Source: Malus domestica (taxonomy: Eukaryota > Streptophyta > Magnoliopsida > Rosales > Rosaceae). From it: DNA of 64,000 bases. Both the position numbers and the translations under genes were made by a program. Location: positions 26,155,501 through 26,219,500 of the forward strand of contig NC_091661.1 in the NCBI RefSeq assembly GCF_042453785.1, written 5' to 3'. Below are positions 31,336 to 43,230 of this stretch, one piece after another. Position 1 is the first letter of the stretch. Each line of letters starts with the position of its first letter. A model generated the notes under the pieces. That model was given only the letters and a program-made list of their open reading frames with translations, was not told the DNA's origin and did no database searches.

Positions 31336-33093
31336 TCATAGAGTGAGGTCCAGAGTACTTGCCATGTTCTTCCCGTGCTTGCTGTCACCGTAACCAGTAG
31401 TACCTTCTAATTTCTTCACGCCAAGTTTCGAAGATGACGACGAGGACAAAGAGAGAGATAAACTACAACCCATGTGTAGTTTTTGATGATTATCACCACC
31501 ACACTGTAAACCTTTTCCGAATCCATGACCATGTTTTGGTGGAACTTTTAGTGACAGATTTAAATCCAAGTCACTGTTGTCTGTGTCGAAAGCCATTCTT
31601 TTCAGCATGTTTTGCCCTTGATGATCTCGAATCGCTGCACTCCAACTATGATGATCTTGGCATGGCCTGTGGATCACAGTTTGACATGACTCATCCCGAG
31701 TAATTTGATGCCTTCTCCAAGTGATTTGTCCAGGGTTGGGAGATGGAAGATTTGTATGTAACTGATTTGCTGAAGTAGTCCTAATATTGTTATTGTTGCT
31801 TCCAAGTATTCTTTCAGCAACTGAACCATAAAGTTCAATATTTCTGGTATTATGATCAAGTAGTGCAGTAGTCCTACTTGAACGGTATGGGCCGTATATC
31901 TGGTGGTGGTGGTGGCGGCCTTGCCACGAGGAATGATCTGTAGCACCATATCTAATACAAAAATGAAGATTGAAATGGTTACTATCAGGATTCAATGAAA
32001 AATGAAAGACTAAAAAACACTTTATTTATAAATTGTTCAAAATTAAACAGTAAAATTAAGAGAACTATTTCATACCTTAATCCGGAAGAAGGCCATTTTT
32101 TTAAGCTTTGTAGCATGGAGAGTTGAGTAAGGTTGTAAAGTTGGTTATCTCCACCTTCCATAAAAAATCCTGCATGATCTGTCAAAACTGTCACATAATA
32201 AGAAAGCAAGATCTCTCAAGAGATTGTAAATATGTAAACCCTAACTTTCGTATTAGTTTTTGGAAGAGTAGGTGAGCCTGTGTGCAATTTGTTAACTTGT
32301 TCACCTTGATTGGGGTCTTCCATCTTCTTGCTCCTATGCATCTGATGATTAGAATCAAAACCAGAAAATGTAGAAAAATACTAATCAGATATATATGAAC
32401 CCTTAATTTATATTTATTCATAGTACTGATTCTTATAGATAGTACACTTAGTAGAGAAAATATACAAAAGATCATGAAATCGATCTGGATCAAATCAATT
32501 ACTTGAAGATGGCTCTTGACATGAGCTATACTAAGACCCTTAACATTCATCAATTGAAGAACCAACTTAGGAGTTGCTCCTGCACCATTAAAACACAATT
32601 ATTAATACTTCATTAATTAGGAAACAGGAACTGACGGGGAAGCTAGGCTAATCTCATAAATTAATCACAAAACCTAGCTTTGATCATATGCACTAAACTT
32701 ACTTTCTTGTCCACCTAATCTTTCAACTGCATGAACAAAGCGAAGATGGAGATCAGGTGTCCATCGAAGCCGCGATGTCTTGGAACGAACATACTGCCTT
32801 ACAGATCCAGAAGCTCCCTTCTTTTCATGGTTTTCGTCAATGGTGCTATTGCTGGAGCTGACACCGTTATTGCTCAGCTGAAGGCCATCTTCATCCACCT
32901 CATCCTCTTCACCCTCATCGTCTTCATGATCGTATTCCTTCTTGCTGGTAGAAGGGCTTGATTTAGAAACTTCTTCCATACTGGTGCTTTCACTCTTCAT
33001 CCCTAATCTCTTTATGTTTTGCTTCCCAATAATATGGTATTGATGGGCAAGTGATGGCCAGATCTTGAATTCATCATATTTCTCTTTAACCAT
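31336..33093 (-). CDS. G2-like (GARP/MYB-related) transcription factor with EAR motif
   Basis: Five exons (32703-33093, 32503-32579, 32305-32341, 32076-32178, 31336-31951) encode about 407 residues. The N-terminal third is acidic (EDDEGEEDEVDEDG). The GARP DNA-binding domain spans exons 1-3: KTSRLRWTPDLHLRFVHAVE, RLGGQE, ATPKLVLQLMNVKGLSIAHV and KSHLQMHR. The 77-bp second exon that splits this domain is typical of the family. The C-terminal part has DLDLNLSLKV, an LxLxL-type EAR repression motif, and a Ser/Leu-rich stretch SLSLSLSSSSSS. It is probably a nuclear repressor. It resembles At2g40260 from memory. Intact; a very AT-rich region with CT repeats lies upstream. Confidence 0.9.
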
Positions 33094-33266
33094 GAAGTGA
33101 TCTTTGATGTTTGGGGAGATCCATTCTTTGCATACAAGCTAGCTATAGGCAGTTGAGCTAGCACTTACAAGAATGGAGAAATTGGAGATGGAAATTTTAT
33201 ATGTCCTGGCTAGCTATAGCTAGCTATGACAAATACATGATATTATTAATAAAGTATTTAAACGTC

Positions 33267-33307
<41 letters not shown>

Positions 33308-33810
33308 TCTTCTCTCTATATACATTATACAATATTATATGAGCCTTGCATATATGATGCAAATTTTGTCCAAGCTTTCATGTACGTATATATATAGATA
33401 CATGAGAGCTTTATCAATACTTTAAAACACTCATACTGCACTTTGAATATGTAAAAATACAAGGAAGAAAATATACATAAAATGGGATGATAATGACTTT
33501 TTTAAGAGTGCTAATAACATGTTTCTACACACACATATAGGGTTAGGATTTAGAGACACACGCTTTTGACACATGTTTTTGTGGAGTCTACTCCGTAATA
33601 TATATCAACAATCCAACCGTCTATCTTAACGATTTTGGATTTCTCTAATTTTTTGCAAGGAAAATCTATGAATGATGCACTAAAACATAGATAGTTTGAA
33701 TCGTTGAAATACATTATGAAGTTGGCCCTACAAAATGAATTTCAAAATATATATTAAAAGCGTGTATTTTGGAATCATATATTACTTTCTGAATCATATA
33801 TAACTCATAT

Positions 33811-33841
<31 letters not shown>

Positions 33842-33985
33842 ATATATAGTACATGGATACTTCAAATTATTTACCCAAATGGTTACATGCTTATTGGTAT
33901 AGTAGAACTCATTACCTACCAAACTCCATGGGAGTTTGTTAATAATCGAAATGAGAATAATAATTTATTTAATATATGTGCAAAC
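33094..33985. other. Upstream region of the G2-like gene with microsatellites
   Basis: (CT)n at about 33268-33297 lies some 175 bp before the start codon, and (AC)n at about 33822-33840 is further out. No gene is seen. Confidence 0.7.
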
Positions 33986-36186
33986 TGACACACCCCGACC
34001 CAGAAATCAGGGCGTGCTGGCCGTCACGTGAGCGTGACGTAACCATAAGTGCAAGCAGAAACGATAAGGTAAGAAATACGAACAAATAAAAGCCAACTAA
34101 AAGCAATAACTTCCAACGATAATGCAAGAGTGTTAAACACACATAAATAGAGCATAGAAGCCTAGGTGTAGTCAAGTAGGACTATAATTAAGTTACAACA
34201 CCCGCAGGTGAGTCCTACATTTAGGTAGTCTGTCAGAACGCCGTGAAATTCCTCGTGAGCCACCAACGCTGCTATCTACAACCTAGACGGGCACAAAACT
34301 GAAAACGTGAGTGGGCGAAAATAAAGCTTTTCAAAACAACTCATTTATCAACAATTATATCCCCTCGCTGTAAAACCTGTATACTTCCCCGGAAAATAGT
34401 ATATAAACATATATATATCATCAAAAGCTCAAATCACAATCCTTCAACGTTTTTCAGAAAGAATATGCCATACCATGCCATATGCCAAAATATAATATGA
34501 ATGCATCAATATAATTAAGGTGAAATAATAAATCAACCGGAGACCTTACAGTGGTCCTGTACGGCTGATTCTATAGCTCAATATCTCATCCAGCCGGAGT
34601 CACCAACTGTGACCTATACGGCACTACACTGCACATAAGTCGGAACTACTTATAGTAGTCTGTACGACTAAGATGGTGAAATAATACGCTCTAGTGCTTC
34701 TCTCATCAATCATCTGTGCACATAATCTAAAGTCACCTACCAGTCGGAACCCCTCTAATGGTCTGTACGACTGGCATGTCGGAACCACTTCTAGTGGTCT
34801 GTACGACTAGCATCTACTTGGATCCAAGGTGAGCGTGTGATGCAGGGTGAATAACATAAGCACTAACACCAGGGGTGCAGGTTATGAGCTCTCAACACAA
34901 TTCACATCATTAATAAATCACATGAACAACATAAAACTCACCTGATACTCACCTGTGCGTCCATAGCACCATGTCACATATATGCATCATATACCAATCA
35001 TATAATTCATATAATTTCTATGCATGGCATTCCAAAACTCATTTCATAACGCATTTCATTTAAATTCGATTTCTGGGCAAAATCAATAGTATATAGGTAT
35101 ATATAGAAAACAATGCCCACTCATTGGTAAGTCGATGGGTCGTAACCCCCGTGACGTCCCTGGATGCGCTCGTCCTCGAGATAGGTGTCACCTATATGCG
35201 AAACAACTATAAAAACGTTAATTTCATACACATAACCAACAATTCGAAATAACTTCTCATACGGTGCTCAATTTAGGTATATGAATATACCACATCGACC
35301 TATTCGACGTCATGGACGTTGAGAAATTTTTAGAAAAATTTTTGGGCTTGCCACGCACCCCCACGCGCCAGGAAGGGCACGGGTTCACGCTCCCCCCACG
35401 CGCGTCTCCTACCTTGGGCTCGCCGGACTGGTTTTTTCAGTGGCCGGAATCTGGGAAATTTTCAAACACCTTGTTCTCATTCGTTTCTCAACCATTTTTC
35501 ACGCATTTTATATCAAAATGAAGCCCTAAACATGTATAATCACGCTACACTACTTTAAGGCTCTAAAAATCATGAAATCTCACCAGAGAATTTCCAAGAA
35601 AACCGGCCAACTTCGAACTCGACGATGCCGACGTCCAAAACCTTCCAACTAGGTACTCCGAGCTTGCTTAGGACCTCACTAAGTTCACTATAAGCTTGGA
35701 TTGTCCTAAAAATCAACCAACACAAAGTTCATGAATAGTGCCAAACTCGGACCTCGATTTTTCAGCGTGAAAACGAAGGATTTCTTACCTGAAAATGGTA
35801 TCTTTGAGTTCGTAGAGTCCTCACGAGCACGATGGTGCCTTCAAAATCCTCGATCCACGAAGTTTCAGGGTTTTATGATGTTGGTCCGTACGTTCGAGAG
35901 GGAGAGAGAGAGAGAGACTGAACGGAGAGGAGAGAGAAAAGGCACGGGGAGGAAATTGGAGTGTCCCGTGGATGTGTGTGGTCCATCCAAACAAAACCAA
36001 CTTCAATCCCTAACCACACAAATTTACAAACCAATTTTTATCAAACCTTAAATATATTTCCAAGATTTTAGGAGAGTATATGTTTAAACCAGTTTATATG
36101 TCCCATACACATACCTTAGTACCCGCTAAGGGTAATCCTGTCATTTCACGTCCTCGATAAATAAAATCCCGGGACGGGTTGTGACA
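33986..36186 (-). mobile_element. 2.2-kb solo LTR, probably Ty3/gypsy (TSD CAAAC)
   Basis: A TG...CA-bounded segment of 2201 bp is flanked by the exact 5-bp duplication CAAAC (33981-33985 and 36187-36191). The short inverted ends are TGACACACCCCGACCC on the left and, reversed, TGTCACAACCCGTCCCGGG on the right. No primer site, polypurine tract or gag-pol lies inside, so it is a solo LTR left by recombination. It has tandem units around 34560-34810 (CGGAACCACTTCTAGTGGTC and relatives). The very long LTR suggests gypsy. Read on the minus strand the LTR starts at 36186; orientation is based on likeness to gypsy LTR starts and is less sure. Confidence 0.85.
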
Positions 36187-36191
36187 CAAAC

Positions 36192-37092
36192 TATACCCAA
36201 AAAGAAGGAAAAAAAGACGGGGATTTCCTTTATATACAGCCATACAGGTTACATAAAGTTGTCATTTCCAAATCTAGTTCCTATGTGCTTAGTACTTTAT
36301 ACTAATCATAAGATATACTCTTTTTTTTTTGTTAATAAATAATAACATTTGTAGATTTTTGCTATAAGTTATAGTTCATCTTCGTCTTAGTGTAATTTGT
36401 GTTACGAATTATATGATTAGCATCTCTTTTTTTATTTGGCCAAAGGATCAACTGTAACATTTTGGATTCAGATTAATATATTGATGTCTCCTGTTAACGT
36501 TGTCATGTCGATTAAGAGCTAAAGACCACATGGAAACTGGTAGTCAACTTTGAGTTAAGAAAGAAACAGTGGTTTGCACGCGACCTGTGAAGCTATAAGA
36601 ATCCTGTGCTTGTACCTGGCTTTATCAAAATAAAAAAGAAGTTTAGGTCGTCTGCTCATGACATGTGTTTAGAAGAAAGGAATTAAGATTCTTTCCCCAT
36701 TTCTGTGTTTGGGGCTGATGGACAGAAAATCCGGATCACTCATTTTAAATCATGTGGTCTTTAATTAGCCTATTTTATTGGCTCACCTCATACAAACTAA
36801 GGATCCAAATCCTCTTTCTCTCTCTTCAACAATCCGGATCTATATCATTGAGCTCCGAGCACAGAGATTCATGAGAGGATTTCGACTTTGAAGAAAGAAT
36901 ATCCTATCTTTCATTTACATGCATTAACCGATTAACACATATTATTATTATGAGTATATTTTGCACTCTTAAATTTGGATGTAGTTACAACTTCATACAT
37001 CGTCTTTAAACCTTTGCAATATCATACCCATAAGTTCCTTATAAATAAGGCCGGGCATGCATGACAAATATTGACCTCAAAATATTTGAACT
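36192..37092. other. Intergenic spacer between two LTR elements
   Basis: No gene or bounded repeat is recognised. Confidence 0.5.
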
Positions 37093-37639
37093 GAAACTGT
37101 TAATGCACAAAACCGGAGGTCTTGGAACAACGTAAATTCGACTGTGAATCTACAAGTAATGTAAATGACACAAGATGTATCGTGGTTCACCCCAAGGTTT
37201 GGGCTACGTCCACACTGATTATGTATTTATTTGAGGGAGAGAGAGCTCTGAGAGTGAGAGCTTTGAGATGGGAGAGGAGCCTTAGGAATTGGCCTCCCTT
37301 AATTGTGAGGGTGAGGGGTACTTTTATAGAATAAGGACTCCTCACTTATTACATATTTGCCCCTTCTTTTTTTACATAATTACATTTAAGTCCCTCGAGT
37401 ATTTATATGAGGTCTAAATACAAAGCCCTAAATATGGTATAAACAGTAGTCCCCCAAGTCTTCAATCAAGAGAGTCTTTTGGCTGAAGACTTGAAATTCA
37501 GTCCATGTGTGAGCCGAAGTAACTAGATGTTGTCTTGATCTGATGCTCGATATGAGGCGGTGCTCAACCTGAAATGATGCTCAACTAGAAGTAGCACACG
37601 CTGCGAGGCTGCTATGCTCGTGGCTTATGTTGCCTTGGT

Positions 37640-38770
37640 TGGTTCGACTTGTGGCGTTGAAGGTGAGAGAGTCCATTTTATAGAATAAGGGCTCGCTCCT
37701 CAATACATAAATGGTGGGCTAGGGGATGCTCGCGGCGAGGCGGTTGCTCAGCAGGCGGCGATGCTCTCTAATGGTGGTGAGGGAGTCCCTTTTATAGAAT
37801 AAGGGCTCGCTCCTCAATACATAAGTGATGGGTTAGGAGTGATGCTTGTGGCGAGGCTGTTGATCAGCTGGCGGCGTTACTCTTTAATGAAGGTGAGGGA
37901 GTCATTTTATAAAATAAGGACTCGTTTCTCAGTACATGAATAATGGGTGATCTCTAATGAAAGTGAGGGAGTCCCTTTTATAGAATAAGGGTTGCTCCTC
38001 AATACATAAATAATGGGCTAAGTCCCTCAAGTATTTTTCATGAGGCCCAATATATGGTACATAATGTAGTCCCCCAAGTCTTCAGTCAATAGAGTCTATT
38101 GGCTGGAGACTTCAAATTGAATCTATGTATTGAAGCTTTGTAGGTGAAGCTTTGCAAGTGAGGCTTTGAAGCTGGAGCTCTGTAAATGAAGCTTTTGAAG
38201 CTAGAGCTTTTGTAAATGAAGCTTCAAAAGAGCTCTGTAAATGAAGCTTTTGAAGCTAAAGCTTTTATAAATTGAGCTTTTGAAGCTGATTGACATGAGT
38301 GATGCTCATGAATGTTTATGTTGATTGACATGAGTGATGGTCATGGATGTTGACATGTGTGATGCTCATGAATGTTGACATGAGTGATGCTCATGAATGT
38401 TTATGTATGATTGACAAGAGTAATACTCATGTATATTTATGTATAATTGACATGAGTAATGCTTATGTATAACTTTAAAGTACTAGGTGTACTTTTGATC
38501 ACTTGGTTGGTGGTAATAACGGTAAGTTGCCGAATAATTTTGGATTACTGGGTGTACTTTTGATCACCTGGTTGGTGATAATAGTGGCAGGTTGCCGAAT
38601 AATTTTGGAGTACTGGGCGTACTTTTGATCACCTGGTTGGTGGTAATAGCGGCAGGTTGCCGAATAATTGTGGAGTATTGGGCGTACTTTTGATCACTTG
38701 GTTGGTGGTAATAGCGGGAAGTTGCCGAATAATTTTGGAGTACTTGGCGTACTTTTAATCACCTGGTTGA
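37640..38770. repeat. Tandem repeat blocks inside the non-autonomous LTR element
   Basis: Four kinds of array follow one another. (1) About four units with GGTGAGGGAGTCCC and TTATAGAATAAGGGCTCG (about 37650-38025). (2) AAGCTTTTGAAGCT-type units (about 38130-38290). (3) GACATGAGTGATGCTCATGA units (about 38290-38470). (4) About five units of roughly 67 bp with GTACTTTTGATCACCTGG and GTTGCCGAATAATTTTGG (about 38480-38770). Block 1 units also occur, reversed, at the window start. Confidence 0.85.
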
Positions 38771-39004
38771 AGCTATTTTGGGCTTATGGGCCTTCGCCCT
38801 CTACACAACATTCCAGCCCATTTATTTTGGGCTTTGCCTTTTTTTTATTTTTTTTGGTATTATTACCCTCTGATGGGGTTTATATAGATGTCTCCGAGAG
38901 ATAAGAAAAATAAATTACATCATACATCTGTCAAAAAGGTAAATCACATCATTCTGGTGGGTGTTTATTCCTCACTTTTGCTTTCTCTTTTCTTTCTGCT
39001 TTCT

Positions 39005-39121
39005 GCTTTGGATATGTCGTTTGATGACATGATTAAGGGCAACAGGGGTAATCGTGACAGAAATAGAAAACATCGTGGTAGGGGCTCTCGTGGCCTGGGT
39101 GAAGCACGTGGCTCCTTTAAT
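39005..39121 (+). pseudogene. Fragment resembling the N-terminus of an ALY/THO4 mRNA-export adaptor
   Basis: The plus-strand frame reads ALDMSFDDMIKGNRGNRDRN followed by RKHRGRGSRG. LDMSLDD-IK is the conserved N-terminal UAP56-binding motif of plant ALY/THO4 proteins, followed by an Arg/Gly-rich stretch. The RRM that should follow is absent. It lies inside the LTR element, on the opposite strand to the other captured pieces. Identification rests on a short motif. Confidence 0.55.
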
Positions 39122-39433
39122 GCTGAAGATATGGCATGGTTGCTTTGCTTTTGCTTTTGCTCCTGTCTGTGCACAAAAGTTGCAGCTTCATCGTCACCTT
39201 CACGTGAAGCCCACCCTGTATCTGTGACTTTGAGAACACTGTGATCAGCATCATATCTCCTGACATTCTTTATCTTTGCTGCTCAAGAAAAGATTCAATA
39301 TTTGGAAAAGATCCAAGACCAATGACCAGCTTAATTAATCTGCAAAACAAATCCAGGTCCTTTCATGTTCCTCATCTTACCCTTTCTGGTGGGTCGAATA
39401 GTGGTTTCAAAATATTCCAAACCGACGAGAAAT

Positions 39434-39612
39434 AACCGTTTTCCATTTGATTTGATTAGCTGAGAAGTCAGCCTGCAATCCAAATGCATGTACTCTACCG
39501 ACGGAGACACCATTCTCGAAGCACCACTGGGCCCTCCGAAACTTGATAATCTGATCCCCGACCGGGTGCCCAATTGGGCGACCCGTCTGCAAGCCGCAGC
39601 AGCAGCCATTCA
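39434..39612 (-). pseudogene. Possible captured fragment with mitochondrial-presequence-like start
   Basis: The minus-strand frame begins MAAAAACRRVAQLGTRSG and continues IRLSSFGGPSGASRMVSPS, an Ala/Arg/Ser-rich leader like those of small plant mitochondrial proteins (NFD6/NOXY type from memory). The remainder is not recognised. It may be another piece of host gene inside the LTR element. Confidence 0.3.
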
Positions 39613-40169
39613 AATTCGATTTCCGCACCTGATTCCTCAATGCTAATCTCAATCTCAATCCCTCAATCGATTTCGAATCAAAACCTTCAATCGGTTGGTT
39701 GTCGTGAATCTATCCGTATCGGAAAGTTACGAGTCGGAGAGCTAGGAGAAATATGTGCTAATTTTCCCATTGAGAGATCCTGGAGGACTGGATGGGAATT
39801 AAAAGACGCTACGTGGCTTCCGTTTGCCGCGGAGTCGAAAGAACTTGAACCTAAATCTTCCCAGAACCTGAATCTTCTGTTTGCTATAGATTCCGCTTGC
39901 GATGGGTGGTGAGGAGAGGTTCGCCGGAGGCGTCCATGAGGACGATCTCGCACTTGTTCTATATGAGGACGAGCTCAACAGCAAGAACTTCTTCCACACC
40001 ATCAGGACCGTTACGTTTTCGTCGTCGGAGTCAGAGCTCTTGAGCCTCCGAGGCTCGCAGGTGGGGACAATGTTGACATTTGCAGTGTTTAGGTATACCT
40101 TTGTCATTCTTGATCACCTTCCAAACTGACCTTCCAAATTCATGGATTCTGCTCTGGGAATGGAGGTTT

Positions 40170-40575
40170 GAAATTCAGAGAGTGAAATGGGAATGGGGTG
40201 AAGGAGGGCCGACTATGCCTTCGATTTTCTTGCTCGGTTCTTTACGGGACAGGAGGGCCAAGCTGGCGTGCTTGAACGTGACGAAGCCATAGCCCTTTTG
40301 ATTTTTCAGTGGCCTTGTCGTGGATGACGACGGCCTCGTCGAGCTCATCGAAGGCGGAGAAAAGGGAGTTGAAGGTGGTGTTGGTGTAAAAGGTCAGTCG
40401 TGTTTGCTTCACCGACGTCATGGTGCTCTGATCGTCCAAGATGTCGCCGATCTCGACTTTCCCTTTCTTGTACTCTTTCTGCACTTGCGACTCCAGCTTG
40501 TCCACCTTGCTTTTCAGCTCATTGATGTACGAAACGGCATCGGACAACAGCGATGCCCTGTCCATTCTCGACGCT
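40170..40575 (-). pseudogene. Chimera of bHLH and RRM gene fragments inside the LTR element
   Basis: A minus-strand frame starting at 40565 fuses two unrelated host pieces. Residues 1-55 (MDRASLLSDAVSYINELKSK, VDKLESQVQKE, then QSTMTSV) match the end of the bHLH domain and following coiled coil of MYC/bHLH14-like factors. From about residue 58, NTTFNSLFSAFDELDEAVVI and HDKATEKSKG match an RNA-recognition motif of UBA2-like hnRNPs. A one-base shift then moves the RRM to the next frame, where KGYGFVTFKHA (RNP1) and KEPSKKIEG continue to about 40180. Both parts run in the element's direction. No functional product is implied; a chimeric transcript from the LTR is possible. Confidence 0.82.
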
Positions 40576-41373
40576 GCGAATCAACTGAGATTTTACACGT
40601 GTCGACGTTTTAGGATAGGATGTGGCGGAGAGAATTGGAGCGGTGAGGAATGTGGTGGAGGATGAAGCAGAAAGTATGATACCGGGCATTTTGGTACGTG
40701 GTTGTGGAATTCGCCGTCTGCTGTTACTATTGCAGCATCAACCGCCATCTTCAATCTGTTTGAGAGTCTGAAGAAGAAGAAGTCTGAGTTTTGGAAATGG
40801 AGGTGTTCGCGCACCGCGGTGAATCTTTGAGGTTATAGTCCTCCGTGGCATGTGGAAATTTCTTTGGTGCTTCAGGCATGGCGTTTGTGTGTAGTTTGGA
40901 GAGAGAAAAAGATGAACTTGGTGTCCCTGTGTGGGTTTTGCAAATCCATGGCGGAGGTGAAAAATTGAGAAAGAACCGACATAGCTTTTCATGTCGATTC
41001 CACAGACGGCGCCAAATGTTGATGCACAAAACCGGAGGTTTTGGAACAACGTAAATCCGGCCGTGAATCTGCAAGTAATGTAAATGACACAAGATGTATC
41101 GTGGTTCACCCCAAGGTTTGGGCTACGTCCACACTGATTATGTATTTATTTGAGAGAGAGAGAGAGAGCTATGAGAGTGAGAGCTTTGAGAGGGGAGATG
41201 AGCCTTAGGAATTGGCCTCCCTTAATTGTGAGGGTGAGGGGTCATTTTATAGAATAAGGACTCCTCACTTATTACATATTTGCCCCTTCCTTTATTACAT
41301 AATTACATTTAAGTCCCTTGAGTATTTATACGAGGTCTAAATACGAGGCCCTAAATATGGTATAAACAGAAAC

Positions 41374-41488
41374 CAAATATTCTGGCCTCGTGTAACTTGT
41401 AACCTTCATTAATGCAAGCTTACAACAAAACATATGTATATATAATGATGAATCACTGCATATGATATACATATACATATGTACATAC

Positions 41489-41542
<54 letters not shown>

Positions 41543-42599
41543 TCAATTCATCATAATAATATGTAACCACTAAAGACTAAAGTGTTCACTCATCACAAGC
41601 ATCCTGAGAGAAATCACAGCCGTCAAAGAAATGCTAGGTATGCCTCTTCAAAAAAGTTCATCCACCATCACAATCGTTTACAGTTTACTTTAAATGAAAA
41701 CGAGGAAAGTGAGAATTAGTAATTACAACCTGGATGATACTTTTCTCATTTCTAGTAAGGAAGAAAGTCCTCGTTATTTCTTTTACTGTGGCATCATTTT
41801 GGTATTCAAATGTCTTATTTGAAATCGTTTATTATCTTTCTCAGATTTTAAAGATCATCTTTTTTTTTTTTTAAAGCAGTTCGATTTTGCAACCACTTAG
41901 CCTACAGATGTGCATACAAATTGACAATTATTATAACAAATAGCATATTCTCAATAAACACACGTTACAAGGAGATGATGAATTTCCTCCTTACTAATAA
42001 AAACGAGGGAAGCATTACCCTTATTAATTACTACAAGGCCAGATATATTATAAATATTCTTTATAATGTTTTCCAAAACAACATTATATATCTATTTTTG
42101 TGCACATGACATTTCCATGGACATGAAGGGTTCTGGTTTGGCCTGTGAAAACTATTAAAATAGAGGAGGAAGAGAGGTTTGTCTGAAAGATTCGGCAGCA
42201 CCCATCACCTACTCCATATGATGAATTATAAGTCAACGCCCAAGAGTACCTCGGTTATATTTTATGTTTTTCTTCTTCTTTTTTCAGTTTTGTTATTGCA
42301 ATTGTTGATTTATTTTTCTTGCATGAAAACTCGTGATCCTTTTTATGCGGATCGATTTGCTTGAAGATGAGGATGTCTGTCCTTTTCTCATCTACCTAAT
42401 TTAATAATAAGCAATCATCATCATCATCATGTGTGTGTTGCAGAAAGAAAAATAGGAAGGAAAAAAAAATCAACAAAGACTCGAAAATTATTTTTGTATC
42501 GTTTTGACAAATGATAAAATAACCTACATTAACTTACGAATTTTAGTGCAAGTTGGAGCACATTGTTCTAATCAATTCGGCTAACCCAATGTGCTACAA
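41374..42599. other. Intergenic DNA with AT microsatellite and one small candidate ORF
   Basis: An (AT)n tract lies at about 41500-41540 after TACA repeats. At 42221-42364 a 47-codon plus-strand ORF (MNYKSTPKST start) has a hydrophobic, Leu-rich helix and ends MKTRDPFYADRFA. It could be a small membrane or precursor peptide, but I recognise no family and it may be chance. Confidence 0.4.
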
Positions 42600-42605
42600 T
42601 AACTA

Positions 42606-43215
42606 ATGTATACAACTCTCAACTTCTTTCAAGTCTCTCAATTTTGTATTAAAACAATTCTAGTTATTTCTGCCCTCCAATCGACTGATTTTGATTCTCC
42701 TTGGCCTCTTCATACGCAATGGTTTATCTGTTTGGACCGCATTCAGAAGATGACTTTCTATGCCTCTCACATATGTCGCGAAGGCAATGTAGTTGCGGAC
42801 AATTTTGCTAATATGGGCTTGTCTTCTCCAACTTTAGTATGACATATTTCTCCTCCAATGGCGATCCATGCTGCTTTGTTTTCAGACCATGTTGCTTGGC
42901 TTCCACTTCTCAAATTAATGTGCATCTCGACATACAGGTTTGACTCACTTCTTGTTTTTTTCTTAACCTTGTGATGTGGCTGTTTTGCAGTTTTAGACCT
43001 TTAGGTTCAGCTTTAGAGAGGTTAGGTTTCATGTTCCCCTCTTTTTTTTTTTTTTTTGTATTTTTGCTGTTTTTGTTTCTAGAATGGTAAGGTTTATGTC
43101 CCCCCTTCTTTTCATGTATCTTTTGTTTATCATTTTTTTCTTGTATTATGAGGGGTTAGGTTTATGTCTCCTCCTGACTAGGTGTATCCTTTTTTTATAT
43201 TAATAAAATTCTCTC
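42606..43215 (+). mobile_element. 5'-truncated LINE fragment (RNase H end and 3' tail)
   Basis: A 78-codon frame at 42606-42842 ends with MTFYASHICREGNVVADNFANMGL, split here as FYASHICREGN and VVADNFANMGL, the C-terminus of the RNase H-like domain common in plant non-LTR retrotransposon polyproteins. A T-rich 3' untranslated tail follows to about 43215, ending near AATAAAATTCTCTC. Reverse transcriptase and 5' parts are missing, as expected of a truncated insertion. Confidence 0.7.
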
Positions 43216-43230
43216 ATACCGTCGAAGTTT

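Larger units (their letters stand above)
37098..41368 (-). mobile_element. Complete non-autonomous LTR retrotransposon with captured host gene fragments (TSD GAAAC)
   Basis: Two LTRs of about 350 bp (37098-37445 and 41017-41368) are flanked by the exact 5-bp duplication GAAAC (37093-37097 and 41369-41373). On the minus strand the right copy is the 5' LTR, followed by primer site TGGCGCCGTCTGTGG (41000-41014). A polypurine tract (CTTGGGGGACTAC, about 37446-37460) precedes the 3' LTR. The LTRs begin TGTTTATACC and end CATCAACA or CATTAACA. By eye they differ at about 20 positions, so the element is not very young. The 3571-bp interior has no gag, protease, integrase or reverse transcriptase. 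It holds tandem repeats (37640-38770) and pieces of unrelated genes (39005-39121, 39434-39612, 40170-40575). It must be mobilised by another element's proteins. The element end at 1-757 is a relative. Confidence 0.93.

Noticed and set aside
35312-36051. Open frames of 69 and 106 codons
   Set aside because: They lie within the 2.2-kb solo LTR and show no protein family likeness.
38480-38770. Regular units of about 67 bp resembling a CRISPR-like array
   Set aside because: Adjacent tandem units without unique spacers, located inside a plant LTR retrotransposon of a nuclear genome.
38888-39244. 118-codon plus-strand frame as a complete gene
   Set aside because: Only about 39 codons match the ALY N-terminus; the rest is unrelated sequence inside the LTR element.
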